From Marinobacter antarcticus (GTDB lineage Bacteria > Pseudomonadota > Gammaproteobacteria > Pseudomonadales > Oleiphilaceae): a stretch of DNA of 44,307 nucleotides. The stretch lies in NCBI RefSeq assembly GCF_011049865.1, contig NZ_DRGY01000019.1, forward strand, positions 1 to 44,307, in the 5' to 3' direction. The notes beneath the pieces were generated by a model. The model saw nothing but the letters and a program-made list of their open reading frames with translations. It made no database searches and was not told the origin of the DNA. Numbering within the stretch: position 1 is the first letter of the stretch; each line of letters opens with the position of its first letter. Position numbers and translations under genes: made by a program. Below, piece by piece: positions 25,983 through 35,130 of the stretch.

Positions 25983-26840
25983 CTAATCCTCGTCGTCGTC
26001 GTCCAGCATCCGCTCCTGTCGATCTCTTTCTTCCTCTTTAGCCGCATCAATGACGGCCATGAGTTCGTCCACATCAGCGCTGTGGGTGTCGTGCTCAAAG
26101 CACCCGGTCAGTTTGCTGTCGGGGCGAAGATCACCGCTTTCGTATAAGGCCCAGATTTCCTTGCCGTAGTCTGTAACCAGGATGTCGGGCGCGTACTTGG
26201 CAAAATAACGGCGCATATTATCCACATCCCGCTCCAGCATGCGCTCGGCGTTATTGTTGCTGGACGCGTTTACGGCCTGGGGCAGGTCGATAATCACCGG
26301 CCCGCTGGTTTCTACCAGCACGTTGAATTCTGACAGGTCGCCGTGGATCAGTCCTGCGCTCAGCATCCTGACAATCTCGGCGATAACCCGCGCATGATAA
26401 TCCCGGGCCTGCGTCTCCGTGAGAGTGACGTCATCCAGCCGCGGAGCTGCCTTGCCTTCGGCATCGGCAATCATTTCCATCAGCAAAACACCGTCCACAA
26501 ATCCCATGGGTTTCGGCACACGCACGCCGGCTTCAGCCAGACGATACAGAGCATCTACCTCGGCATTGAGCCAGGCGTCTTCCTGTTCTTTCTGGCCATA
26601 GCGTGTCTTTTTGCTCATGGCCCGTGCCCGGCGGCTATTGCGTACCTTTCGGCCCTCCTGATATTCAACTGCCTGCTTGAAGCTCCGCTTTTGCGCTTCT
26701 TTGAATACTTTGGCACAGAGTACCTGCTCGCCGCAGCGCACCACGTAAACCTGTGCCTCTTTACCGCTCATAAGCTGGTAAAGCACTTCATCCACCATGC
26801 CGTCGTCGACCAGTGGCTGCAATCTTTTGGGTACTTTCAT
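25983..26840 (-). CDS. RIO1-family serine kinase (PA4780-like)
   Basis: A 285-residue RIO kinase. Visible are the phosphate loop SGKEAQVYVVR (25-35), the ATP lysine K44, the catalytic loop HGDLSEFN (166-173, D168) and the metal-binding D185 in IDLPQ. The C-terminal tail is highly charged and ends in DDDDED. The start at 26840 (MKVPKRLQP) follows GAAAGG and matches the usual N terminus of bacterial homologues; an ATG 36 bases upstream is less likely. RIO kinases act in ribosome maturation in archaea and eukaryotes; the bacterial role is not settled. It is divergent from efpL, also a translation gene. Confidence 0.92.
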   Translation of the reverse strand: MKVPKRLQPLVDDGMVDEVLYQLMSGKEAQVYVVRCGEQVLCAKVFKEAQKRSFKQAVEYQEGRKVRNSRRARAMSKKTRYGQKEQEDAWLNAEVDALYRLAEAGVRVPKPMGFVDGVLLMEMIADAEGKAAPRLDDVTLTETQARDYHARVIAEIVRMLSAGLIHGDLSEFNVLVETSGPVIIDLPQAVNASSNNNAERMLERDVDNMRRYFAKYAPDILVTDYGKEIWALYESGDLRPDSKLTGCFEHDTHSADVDELMAVIDAAKEEERDRQERMLDDDDED

Positions 26841-27002
26841 AAAACCTTTCAAGTTAGCCGTAAACGTGCCGACCATGCGTATTGCTCCGGCCTGAAACCA
26901 GATGCGGGCAAATGATGGTCACAATACTGCCTAGCTTACATCAAATTGCTATTTCTTATGCGAATCAGGTTATAGCGCCGGGACGCTTTTTGCCGAATGG
27001 CC

Positions 27003-27008
27003 TATAGT
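27003..27008 (+). promoter_or_regulatory. Candidate -10 box upstream of efpL
   Basis: TATAGT lies about 115 bp before the efpL start with no good -35 partner. The long leader after it contains a CCCTG...CAGGG hairpin near 27018-27033. The assignment is weak and rests on the -10 match only. Confidence 0.25.
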
Positions 27009-27122
27009 GTGCACTCTCCCTGTATCGGCAGGGTAAGTCTGCGGGTAAAATTGCCGAGAGTACAAGCCCCGGCTTTTGCCCGGTATGGATGCGTTTACGG
27101 TATTGTTTTGGAGCTATAAAAA

Positions 27123-27689
27123 ATGCCTAGAGCAAGTGAAATCAAAAAGAATTCAGCGGTTGAATACGAAGGCCAGGTGTACTTCGTCAGGGATATTGAG
27201 CGTTCCGTGCCTCAGGGGCGCGCCGGTGGCAGCCTTTACCGCATGCGCATGTACGATGTGGTGTCGGGCAACAAGATTGATGAGACGTTTAAAGATTCCG
27301 ATATGCTGAATCTTGCCGATCTCGTTCGTCGCCCGGTCACCTTCTCTTATTCCGACGGCGAAGAATACGTCTTCATGGATACCGAAGACTTTACGCAGTA
27401 CAGCCTGAGCCGCGACGCTATTGCGGATGAGCTGTTGTTTATCAGTGAGGACACCCAGGGCGTGATCGTGATTCTGGTGAGTGACGCACCGGTTGCCCTG
27501 ACGCTACCGCCAACGGTGGAGCTGGACATCGAGGAGACAGACCCTTCAGTAAAGGGTGGATCAGCTACGGCGCGTACCAAACCCGCAAAACTGACAACCG
27601 GGCTGGTGATTCAGGTTCCTGAGCATATTTCTACCGGCGATCGCATCAAGATCAACGTGGAAGAGCGCAAGTTTCTGAGCCGCGCCTGA
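27123..27689 (+). CDS. efpL: Elongation factor P-like protein EfpL (YeiP)
   Basis: A 188-residue paralogue of EF-P with the KOW-like, OB and C-terminal OB domains. It begins [17 protein letters not shown] as E. coli YeiP does. The loop that reaches the peptidyl-transferase centre reads [13 protein letters not shown] with R33 at the tip instead of the modified lysine of EF-P. The C-terminal domain has [24 protein letters not shown] precedes the ATG. EfpL helps ribosomes through proline-rich stalls. It is divergent from the RIO kinase gene and 19 bp upstream of an MFS gene that may be co-transcribed. Confidence 0.93.
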   Translation: MPRASEIKKNSAVEYEGQVYFVRDIERSVPQGRAGGSLYRMRMYDVVSGNKIDETFKDSDMLNLADLVRRPVTFSYSDGEEYVFMDTEDFTQYSLSRDAIADELLFISEDTQGVIVILVSDAPVALTLPPTVELDIEETDPSVKGGSATARTKPAKLTTGLVIQVPEHISTGDRIKINVEERKFLSRA

Positions 27690-27708
27690 TCTGCCGTAAG
27701 GAAGCCCC

Positions 27709-28887
27709 GTGAAATCAATAGAAACCATAAGAGTGCTGGTGGCCAGCGTGATCACGGTTGTGGTCACGGTCGGGATTGCCCGGTTCTCGTACACGCCGAT
27801 GATCCCCGAGATGATGGAGGCGCTCGGTTTGAGTCAATCTGTGGTTGGCATACTGGCGACTGTAAACTATGCGGGCTACCTTACCGGTGCGCTTCTGATC
27901 ACGCGAATCAGTGATCTCGACCTCAAGGTGAAGCTTTATCAGCTGGGGCTTGTTGTCGCTGTTGTTTCGACGGTTCTCATGGGGTACACCACCAACATAT
28001 GGCTGTGGTTTGTGCTGCGCTTTGTCTCCGGGCTGAGCACGTCCGCAGGCATGTTACTTGGCGCTGGCTTGCTGATGAGTTGGCTGATCAAGAACAAGGA
28101 GAAATCCGAACTAGGCGTGTTTTTTTCGGGTATTGGGCTCGGAATTGTTCTGACCGCGATTTTGGCCCAGTTGATCAAGGAGTCCTTCAGTTGGGATCAG
28201 CAGTGGGTAATATACGGTTTGGTGGGGCTTGCCCTGCTGATTCCCGTCTGGCGCTGGATGCCAGACTACCGCGCCTGTACTTTGCCAGGAACTGGCACCA
28301 CGGCTGATCGTGATGAACGAAGTCGGTTTATTGTTATTCTTCAGCTTGCCTATTTTTGCGCCGGTGTCGGGTATGTGGTCACGGCAACGTTTTTGGTGGC
28401 TATTGCCGAATCCATTCCTGAGCTTAGCGGCCATGGCTGGCTTATCTGGCTGGTTGCCGGCCTGTCAGCAACTCCCGCCTGTTGGCTCTGGGACGTTTTC
28501 ACGCGCCGCTGGGGGCAGTGGGTTGCGCTTTATTTGGCGTATACGCTGAATGCCGTCAGTATCCTGATACTGATCCTCGACACCAGTATGACCAGCGTTA
28601 TGCTCAGTGCCGTTATTTACGGAGTCAGCTTTATTGGCATTGTCAGCATGATGCTGGCAATGGTCGGGCGAGTGTTCCCGGAAAATCCCTCCCGGCCTAT
28701 GAGCCGGCTTACCTTCAGCTATGGCATTGCCCAAATGCTGGCGCCCGCGGTTGTAGGTTATCTGGCCGATGTGGAGGGTAACTACACCAATGGTCTCTGG
28801 CTTACGTTGCTGATTATGGCTCTGGGAGTGTGGGTGCTTCATCTGGCGCGCAGGGCCAAGAGCCAAGAAATGGAGACAGCCCGGTGA
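27709..28887 (+). CDS. MFS transporter, YbfB/YjiJ family
   Basis: A 392-residue membrane protein with about twelve hydrophobic helices. The first helix VVTVGIARFSYTPMIPEM is characteristic of the YbfB/YjiJ family (former DUF2118-like MFS_4). A basic cytoplasmic loop lies after the sixth helix (WRWMPDYRACTLPG). The start is GTG at 27709 with AAGGA upstream, 19 bp after efpL. Substrate unknown; members are thought to export sugars, drugs or organic acids. Confidence 0.85.
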   Translation: MKSIETIRVLVASVITVVVTVGIARFSYTPMIPEMMEALGLSQSVVGILATVNYAGYLTGALLITRISDLDLKVKLYQLGLVVAVVSTVLMGYTTNIWLWFVLRFVSGLSTSAGMLLGAGLLMSWLIKNKEKSELGVFFSGIGLGIVLTAILAQLIKESFSWDQQWVIYGLVGLALLIPVWRWMPDYRACTLPGTGTTADRDERSRFIVILQLAYFCAGVGYVVTATFLVAIAESIPELSGHGWLIWLVAGLSATPACWLWDVFTRRWGQWVALYLAYTLNAVSILILILDTSMTSVMLSAVIYGVSFIGIVSMMLAMVGRVFPENPSRPMSRLTFSYGIAQMLAPAVVGYLADVEGNYTNGLWLTLLIMALGVWVLHLARRAKSQEMETAR

Positions 28888-28988
28888 GCAATCCAACTAC
28901 CATCCCAACTACCACCCAAGTGCTCAACGACCAAAGCAGGATCCTGGGCCATCAGGCGGCGCGTGCGTTTGCAAAGTCTGTTCGCTGA
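28884..28988 (+). CDS. Possible 34-residue peptide overlapping the MFS gene end
   Basis: A GTG at 28884 overlaps the TGA of the MFS gene in a GTGA arrangement and has GGAG eight bases upstream. The peptide begins MSNPTTIPTTTQVL and ends FAKSVR. It may be a small coupled gene or the remains of a longer gene. Nothing in the peptide points to a family, so this is tentative. Confidence 0.25.
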   Translation: MSNPTTIPTTTQVLNDQSRILGHQAARAFAKSVR

Positions 28989-29044
28989 TCGAAAGATCTT
29001 GGTGCTATGGTAAGGGCAGGTCTAAAGCGGAGCAGTAAACAAGC

Positions 29045-29818
29045 ATGTCGATATCGGAAGGCGCGCAACATTACGTCCTGATGCTGATTCCCAGTCTTTT
29101 GCAGGACATTGAAAAGCTGGGGCTGCGGCGGATTATTCGCACATCTGATTTTTCAGAGCAGGAAGTGACGACGCTTTATTTCGAGTTTGTGTCTGCCAAT
29201 CGCGTGTTACCGGATAACCCGCGCTCCATTGACGAGGTTAGGTGGCAGCACCTTCTTCATTGTGTGCGCGTTATGAGTTCGCTTGTGGCGTTAGCAACGT
29301 TTGAAGATCTGGAGCGTTTTCGCGAGACCGCGATCCGTCGGTACCTCCCTCACGCGAAAGCGAGCCTGAAACACGATTACGATAAAATACGCAGCGAGGG
29401 CAAGGTAGATTTTCGGCTCGCAGGTATTCTTCGCGGGAGCGATACGCCGGAAAACTCCGGTCAGGTTTGCATGGAAGCCATCCGGCGTGAACGGGAACAA
29501 CGCGTAGAATCCATCAAATGCTTGGGTCTTGAGCATCTAACCGGTCATGAAACGTGTGTGGTAGAAGCCGCCAAAACTTACGTTATATCCCGTGTTGATG
29601 ACGCACCGAAAGATTTTGGTACGCTGGATCTCGTTATCCGCCTTCTTGACCTGCTTCGGTTGGTGCTCGTTCTGGAGTCCCGCTCCAGCGGCGGCGCCAG
29701 CGCTGTGTCATCCAACTTTACGATAGAAAACATTGTGCTGGGTATCGGCAACGCGATGTATCGAAGCGAGTTGGGGCTACACATGTCTTCTCTTCGACTG
29801 GCCAGAGTCAATAAATAG
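29045..29818 (+). CDS. Conserved-looking hypothetical protein, 257 residues
   Basis: An orphan cytoplasmic protein I do not recognise. It has no signal peptide or clear membrane helix. It is mostly alpha-helical by composition, with a hydrophobic Leu-rich segment near 205 (LVIRLLDLLRLVLVLESR) and two charged stretches (YLPHAKASLKHDYDKIRSEGK and EAIRREREQR). Start ATG at 29045 follows an AG-rich sequence about 15 bases upstream, so the ribosome site is weak. It is convergent with the Lrp-type regulator, whose gene ends 5 bp beyond. Function unknown. Confidence 0.6.
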   Translation: MSISEGAQHYVLMLIPSLLQDIEKLGLRRIIRTSDFSEQEVTTLYFEFVSANRVLPDNPRSIDEVRWQHLLHCVRVMSSLVALATFEDLERFRETAIRRYLPHAKASLKHDYDKIRSEGKVDFRLAGILRGSDTPENSGQVCMEAIRREREQRVESIKCLGLEHLTGHETCVVEAAKTYVISRVDDAPKDFGTLDLVIRLLDLLRLVLVLESRSSGGASAVSSNFTIENIVLGIGNAMYRSELGLHMSSLRLARVNK

Positions 29819-29823
29819 GCTGG

Positions 29824-30276
29824 TCAGAATCCTGTATCCTTTACGCTCTCCATTACCACAAAGGTACTCGTTTGCAGCACATGGGGCAGGGCAGAAATCT
29901 GCTCACCCAATACCTGCCTGTACTCCGCCATGTTGTGTGTTCGCACTTTCATCAGGTAATCAAAATTGGCCGCAATCATGTGGCATTGCTCAATGGCGGA
30001 GATCTGCTTGACGGCGTTGTTGAAGGCTTTCAGCGCCTCGCTACTGGTATCGCTCAGAGTAACCTGTGCGAAGGCGATGTGACTTTGTCCCAGTTTGGTC
30101 TGATTGACCAGCACAGTGTATCCGGTGACAAAACCTTGTTCCTCAAGTCGTCGCATACGCACCTGGCACGGGGTCTTGGACAGCCCGACCCGGGACGCAA
30201 GCTCCGTGATGGTAATCCGTGCATTCTTTTGCAGTTCTCGAATAATGGAGTGATCGATTCGGTCGAGTTCATTCAT
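29824..30276 (-). CDS. putR: Lrp/AsnC-family regulator, probable PutR
   Basis: A 150-residue protein. The N-terminal helix-turn-helix is RITITELASRVGLSKTPCQVRMRRLEEQG, and the C-terminal RAM (ACT-like) domain holds SAIEQCHMIAANFDYLMKV. The start is ATG at 30276 with AGGGA nine bases before it; a longer frame extends upstream but its extra 48 residues look non-coding. It is divergent from putA. PutR-type Lrp proteins in proteobacteria that lack the PutA DNA-binding domain activate putA in response to proline, which fits this arrangement. The symbol is inferred from place and family. Confidence 0.85.
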   Translation of the reverse strand: MNELDRIDHSIIRELQKNARITITELASRVGLSKTPCQVRMRRLEEQGFVTGYTVLVNQTKLGQSHIAFAQVTLSDTSSEALKAFNNAVKQISAIEQCHMIAANFDYLMKVRTHNMAEYRQVLGEQISALPHVLQTSTFVVMESVKDTGF

Positions 30277-30474
30277 ACTGTTATGTCCCTGCTGTCTCTG
30301 TACCCATCTGATCTTTCCCGCCGTTCCCGTCGTAGACGCAGTGTAAAGCATGAAATTGTCACTTTTGGGCAAGTCATCGATAAGAGCGCTATGCTGTAAG
30401 TAAGAAATGCCAGATGCCACAAGGGCTTTGGATACTATTGACTTGACGGCTGAGGTCGTTTTGCCTGAAATAAT

Positions 30475-30491
30475 ATTCCATTAAATGGAAT
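30475..30491. promoter_or_regulatory. Perfect 17-bp palindrome in the putR-putA intergenic region
   Basis: ATTCCATT-A-AATGGAAT is a perfect inverted repeat with a one-base centre. It lies about 120 bp upstream of the putA start and about 200 bp upstream of putR. Lrp-family proteins bind short AT-rich palindromes of this size, so it is a candidate PutR operator. The AT content and symmetry are seen; the role is inferred. Confidence 0.55.
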
Positions 30492-30572
30492 TAATGCAAT
30501 CTCATCGCCTAATAAAGCCGAAACGGGGTGTGTTTTTGGTTTTTACAGTGAAACAGTCTTTGTCGTTGTAGG

Positions 30573-30578
30573 TAGAAT
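30573..30578 (+). promoter_or_regulatory. Candidate putA -10 box
   Basis: TAGAAT lies about 33 bp upstream of the putA ATG. Only a poor -35 (GAAACA or TGAAAC) is found at 17-18 bp, which is common for an activated promoter. The palindrome at 30475 is about 85-100 bp upstream, a plausible activator distance. Confidence 0.35.
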
Positions 30579-30611
30579 GCGGTAAAGACAAACAACTAAG
30601 AGAGTACAGCT

Positions 30612-33600
30612 ATGACATCGCAGCAATCAGTGACTCCCGAGCTCAACGAACGCCGACAGGCTGTCCGCGATTATTACCTCGAAAATGAGTACAAAGTGAT
30701 TCACGAGATGATTGCTGATGCTCAGTTGTCCCCGCAAGAACGTGAAGCGATTTCTGCCCGCGCTGCCGACCTGGTGCGCAACGTCAGAAAAAACGCAAAA
30801 TCCACGATCATGGAAAAGTTTCTTGCCGAATACGGCCTTACCACCAAAGAAGGCGTGGCCCTCATGTGTTTGGCGGAGGCGCTATTGCGCGTGCCGGACA
30901 ACACCACGGTCCATGCACTGATCGAAGACAAGATTACATCTGGCAACTGGAGTGGCCACGTTGGCAAGGCGTCCTCGTCGCTTATCAACTCTGCGACGGT
31001 TGCGCTGTTGTTAACCAGCAACCTGCTCAAGGATTCCGAGCGTCAGACCGTAGGCGAAACGCTGCGAAAGCTGGTCAAGCGCGTAGGTGAGCCTGTGGTT
31101 CGCATCTTTGCCGGTCAGGCCATGAAGGAAATGGGTCGTCAGTTTGTATTAGGCCGCAACATTGAAGAAGCACAGAGTGAAGCCAAGTCCTATATGGCCA
31201 AGGGCTACACTTACTCCTACGACATGCTTGGCGAGGCCGCGCGCACAGACGCCGATGCCCAGCGCTATTACGAATCCTACTCGGACGCTATCGATAGCAT
31301 TGCCAAAAACTGCAAAGACGATGTGCGTAAAAATCCGGGTATTTCCGTCAAATTATCTGCGTTGCTGGCCCGTTACGAGTACGGCAACAAAGAGCGAGTG
31401 ATGGCTGAATTGTTGCCTCGCGCGCTCAAACTGGTCAAGAAAGCCGCCGCCGCCAACATGGGCTTCAATATTGACGCCGAGGAACAGGATCGCCTCGACC
31501 TTTCCCTGGACGTTATTGAAGGCATCATGTCTGATCCGTCGCTGGCTGGCTGGGACGGTTTTGGCGTGGTCGTGCAGGCCTTTGGCAAGCGTGCTTCACA
31601 CACGCTTGATTGGCTCTATGCCCTCTCTGTAAAACTTGATCGCCGCATCATGGTTCGCTTGGTGAAAGGTGCCTATTGGGATGCCGAGATCAAGCGCGCC
31701 CAAGTGATGGCTCTGCCTGACTTTCCCGTGTATACCCGCAAGGCGAACAGTGACGTTGCTTTTCTCTCTTGCGCCAAAAAACTGGTCAATATGAGTGATC
31801 GTATTTACCCGCAGTTCGCCACCCATAACGCGCACTCCGTGTCAGCAGTTCTGGAAATGGCCAAAACAGCAGGCTTGAAGAATTACGAATTCCAGCGCCT
31901 TCATGGCATGGGTGAATCGCTGCACGACCAGGTTCTCAGTGATAGCGGCGTGCCGTGCAGGATTTATGCGCCTGTGGGCAAGCACAGCGATCTGTTGGCG
32001 TATCTCGTGCGTCGCCTGCTCGAGAACGGCGCTAACAGCTCCTTCGTAAACCAGATTGTGGATACCAGCATCACGCCGGAAGAGATTGCGAAAGATCCCA
32101 TTGATGTCGTTCAGGAGTTGGGCCAAAACCTTTCCAGCAAGGTCATTGTGCGCCCTGCGGATTTGTTCGGTGCCAATCGTCGCAACTCCAAAGGCTGGGA
32201 CATTACCGATCCGGTGACCGTTGCTCGTATTGATGAAGGGCGCGGAGCATTTCTTAAGCACCAGTGGACCGGCGGCCCGGTTATTGCTGCCGAGATCGAC
32301 GGCACGGAAGTGGTTGAGGTTAAAAATCCGGCGAACCCGGATGATCTGGTCGGGCACATGACCCAGGCGTCTGAAGCCGATGTGGACGCCGCGATTACCG
32401 CCGCTCAGCAAGGCTTCACAACCTGGTCAGCGATGCCTGCAGAGGATCGTGCTGCCTGCGTACGCAAAGTAGGCGATTTGCTGGAAGAGAACGCTCATGA
32501 GCTGTTCGCACTGACAACCCGGGAAGCCGGCAAGTCGTTGCTGGATGCCATTGCCGAGATTCGTGAGGCAGTGGATTTCTCCCAGTTCTACGCCAATGAA
32601 GGCTTGCGTTACAAGGACGACGGCGAGGCCAGAGGCATCGTGTGTTGTATTTCGCCCTGGAACTTTCCTCTGGCAATCTTTGCCGGTCAGATTCTTGCAA
32701 ACCTGGCGGTCGGTAACGTTGTTGTTGCGAAGCCGGCGGAGCAAACGTCGCTGCTTGCCGTTCGCGCTGTTGAGCTGATGCACGAAGCCGGCATCCCGAA
32801 AGATGCCATTCAACTTCTGCCGGGCTCGGGCGCTGTTGTGGGGACCGCGCTTACCTCTGATCCCCGTGTGGCTGCTGTGTGCTTCACAGGCTCTACTGCC
32901 ACCGCTCAACGCATAAACAAGGTGATGGCAGAAAACCTGGCCCCTGATGCGCCGCTGGTGGCTGAAACCGGTGGCCTGAACGCCATGATTGTTGATTCGA
33001 CTGCGCTGCCTGAACAGGTGGTTCGTGACGTTCTCGCATCGTCCTTCCAGAGTGCTGGCCAGCGGTGTTCTGCGTTGCGCATGCTGTATGTGCAAAAGGA
33101 TATTGCCGATCACCTTCTGGAAATGCTCTACGGGGCTATGGAAGAGCTTGGTATTGGTGATCCCTGGGCCCTCTCCACAGATGTCGGCCCGGTTATCGAT
33201 GAGGCATCCCGGAAGAAGATTGTGGATCACTGCGCCAAGTTTGAGCGCGATGGCCGTTTGCTCAAAAAGATTCCGGTGCCAGAAAAGGGACTGTTTGTCT
33301 CGCCCGCTGTCCTGCGGGTTAACGGGATCGCAGATATGGAAGAAGAAATCTTCGGTCCGGTGCTGCACGTAGCGACGTTTGCAGCCAAAGACATCGACAA
33401 GGTTGTGGATGAGGTGAACGCCAGGGGCTATGGCCTCACCTTTGGTATTCACAGCCGGGTTGATAACCGGGTTGAACGTATTTCCAGGCGGATCAAGGTA
33501 GGGAACACCTACGTTAACCGCAACCAGATCGGTGCGATTGTGGGTTCTCAGCCGTTTGGCGGCGAAGGCCTTTCCGGCACTGGCCCCAAGGCGGGCGGCC

Positions 33601-34241
33601 CGCAGTACGTTCGGCGCTTCCTGAAAGGCGCAACCGTTGAGCGTTCAGCAGAAACGGGCGGCAACGTTGTCGACGTCAAAAAAATCGAGGGTCTGATTGG
33701 CGATCTGAGCAAGCTTAAAGTGCCGGCCCCGAGTGCCAGAGTCGAGATGATGAAACCGGTCTTCGGAACGGTGCCAGAGCCTCTGGACGCTCACGAAGAA
33801 GAGCTGCCGGGACCAACGGGTGAGCTTAACCGCCTGACCAATCACGCCCGTGGCGTGGTGGTGTGTCTTGGGCCGGATAAGGAAACCGCTCTGGAACAGG
33901 CCGCCATGGCGCTGTCACAAGGTAACAAGGTTGTGGTGATTGCACCGGGCGTGAACGACGCCGTAAGCCGCGCTGCGCAAGCCGGGTTGCCGATTGTGGG
34001 CATTGAGGGGAATCTTGAGCCGGATGCGCTGGCGTCCGCCAAAGGATTCGAGGCCATTGTAAGCTGTGCCGAAAAACCGCTTCTGCGGAAGTACCGGCAG
34101 GCACTGGCCAAACGAGACGGCGCACTGTTACCGCTGATTACCGAGCACATGCTTGATCAGCGTTTCGTCATTGAGCGCCACCTTTGCGTAGACACCACGG
34201 CGGCAGGTGGCAATGCCAGTCTGATTGCTGCGTCTGAGTAA
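30612..34241 (+). CDS. putA: Bifunctional proline dehydrogenase / pyrroline-5-carboxylate dehydrogenase PutA
   Basis: A 1209-residue PutA that converts proline to glutamate. The proline dehydrogenase barrel has family motifs RLVKGAYWDAEIK, FATHNAHSV and EFQRLHGMGE for FAD and proline binding. The aldehyde dehydrogenase domain has SPWNFPLAIF, the general base E785 in AETGGLNA and the nucleophile C819 in AGQRCSALR, and EEIFGPVLHV. The N terminus starts straight with the arm helices (ERRQAVRDYYLENEYKVI) and has no ribbon-helix-helix domain, so it cannot repress its own gene as E. coli PutA does. A C-terminal extension of about 170 residues resembles the ALDH-fold tail of longer PutAs. AAGAGAG precedes ATG 30612. 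No putP is in the window. Confidence 0.95.
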   Translation: MTSQQSVTPELNERRQAVRDYYLENEYKVIHEMIADAQLSPQEREAISARAADLVRNVRKNAKSTIMEKFLAEYGLTTKEGVALMCLAEALLRVPDNTTVHALIEDKITSGNWSGHVGKASSSLINSATVALLLTSNLLKDSERQTVGETLRKLVKRVGEPVVRIFAGQAMKEMGRQFVLGRNIEEAQSEAKSYMAKGYTYSYDMLGEAARTDADAQRYYESYSDAIDSIAKNCKDDVRKNPGISVKLSALLARYEYGNKERVMAELLPRALKLVKKAAAANMGFNIDAEEQDRLDLSLDVIEGIMSDPSLAGWDGFGVVVQAFGKRASHTLDWLYALSVKLDRRIMVRLVKGAYWDAEIKRAQVMALPDFPVYTRKANSDVAFLSCAKKLVNMSDRIYPQFATHNAHSVSAVLEMAKTAGLKNYEFQRLHGMGESLHDQVLSDSGVPCRIYAPVGKHSDLLAYLVRRLLENGANSSFVNQIVDTSITPEEIAKDPIDVVQELGQNLSSKVIVRPADLFGANRRNSKGWDITDPVTVARIDEGRGAFLKHQWTGGPVIAAEIDGTEVVEVKNPANPDDLVGHMTQASEADVDAAITAAQQGFTTWSAMPAEDRAACVRKVGDLLEENAHELFALTTREAGKSLLDAIAEIREAVDFSQFYANEGLRYKDDGEARGIVCCISPWNFPLAIFAGQILANLAVGNVVVAKPAEQTSLLAVRAVELMHEAGIPKDAIQLLPGSGAVVGTALTSDPRVAAVCFTGSTATAQRINKVMAENLAPDAPLVAETGGLNAMIVDSTALPEQVVRDVLASSFQSAGQRCSALRMLYVQKDIADHLLEMLYGAMEELGIGDPWALSTDVGPVIDEASRKKIVDHCAKFERDGRLLKKIPVPEKGLFVSPAVLRVNGIADMEEEIFGPVLHVATFAAKDIDKVVDEVNARGYGLTFGIHSRVDNRVERISRRIKVGNTYVNRNQIGAIVGSQPFGGEGLSGTGPKAGGPQYVRRFLKGATVERSAETGGNVVDVKKIEGLIGDLSKLKVPAPSARVEMMKPVFGTVPEPLDAHEEELPGPTGELNRLTNHARGVVVCLGPDKETALEQAAMALSQGNKVVVIAPGVNDAVSRAAQAGLPIVGIEGNLEPDALASAKGFEAIVSCAEKPLLRKYRQALAKRDGALLPLITEHMLDQRFVIERHLCVDTTAAGGNASLIAASE

Positions 34242-34255
34242 GGGGAGTGCAGTGA

Positions 34256-34291
34256 CCGGCAGCCTGAACCTACCCAAGGTAGGGCTGTCGG
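34256..34291. terminator. Two-part hairpin between putA and the lytic transglycosylase
   Basis: CCGGCAGC (34256-34263) pairs with GCTGTCGG (34284-34291) with one wobble, and CCTACC pairs with GGTAGG around a CAA loop. It lies between two convergent genes. There is no T-tract on either side, so it may be a transcript-end stabiliser rather than a standard terminator. Confidence 0.4.
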
Positions 34292-34299
34292 AAGCCTAA

Positions 34300-34998
34300 T
34301 CAGTTGTTGGCATACCGCTTGCGCAGTATGCCAACTCTCTCAACGTAAGCTTTGGTTTCTGCATAAGGGGGAACGCCACCGTAACGGCTTACGGCCCCAG
34401 GGCCGGCGTTATAGGCCGCAGTTGCGAGTTTTGTATCACCTTTGAAGCGTTCCAGCAGTTTAGCAAGATAAGTGACGCCGCCGCGGATGTTCTCCGCCGC
34501 CACCATGGCGTTCTGCACGCCAACTTCCAAAGCCGTTCCCGGCATCAACTGCATGAGCCCCTGTGCCCCCACGGGTGACAGCGCCTTTTCATTAAACGCC
34601 GATTCGGCATGGATAACCGCGCGTATCAGCGCCGGATCTACGCCGTACTCGTCCGCTGTTGTTTTGATTTCCGTCTGATAGCGGCTCAGGAACAAAGGTG
34701 TGGTGCGCCAATTAACGCGGGAGTTTGGATCGCAGGCGTAACAATGGAAACTGATGACGTCGAAATCCGCGACCAAGGGCTGAACGCCACTGTACGCAAC
34801 GCTGCCCTTATCGTCCCGATACCGGAATACGGTCTGGCTCTTGCTGGAGGCCCGGCCGGGATTGTTGCTCTTTACGTTGGTAAATTCAACGCGGCCACCG
34901 GGGTGCACAATTCGTTTGATACTGTCGGCTGTAGCCGTCGCGGGAAACCAGATCAGAGCAGTCATCAAGGGTAGGGCGATGTGTCGGAGGCGTGTCAT
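34300..34998 (-). CDS. Lytic transglycosylase with N-terminal DUF4124-like region
   Basis: A 232-residue exported protein. The signal peptide is about residues 1-24. A DUF4124-like strand pair follows (IKRIVHPGGRVEFTNV and VFRYRDDKGSVAYSG). The SLT domain begins near 104: the catalytic glutamate is E132 in VIHAESAFNEKALSPVGAQGLMQLMP, and TAAYNAGPGAV and the C-terminal PYAETKAYVERV are typical. It cleaves murein with formation of 1,6-anhydromuramic acid. Convergent with putA; it stands alone. Confidence 0.9.
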   Translation of the reverse strand: MTRLRHIALPLMTALIWFPATATADSIKRIVHPGGRVEFTNVKSNNPGRASSKSQTVFRYRDDKGSVAYSGVQPLVADFDVISFHCYACDPNSRVNWRTTPLFLSRYQTEIKTTADEYGVDPALIRAVIHAESAFNEKALSPVGAQGLMQLMPGTALEVGVQNAMVAAENIRGGVTYLAKLLERFKGDTKLATAAYNAGPGAVSRYGGVPPYAETKAYVERVGILRKRYANN

Positions 34999-35130
34999 TG
35001 GCTACTCACGGAAAGCGCATTCAACAGTTGTGCTGCCGTTTTCATCAGAAACAGGCACAAATTCGAGTATACGGCGTTACCGGGTAAAAATGACATTACG
35101 ACGTGTCGGAAAAATGTTACCGACAGAGAA

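Noticed and set aside
30277..30420. N-terminal extension of the Lrp-type regulator
   Set aside because: The extra 48 residues do not resemble Lrp proteins, and ATG 30276 gives the standard family N terminus.
32427..33452. 341-codon minus-strand frame opposite putA
   Set aside because: It covers the ALDH domain of PutA in antisense; no family motif is visible.
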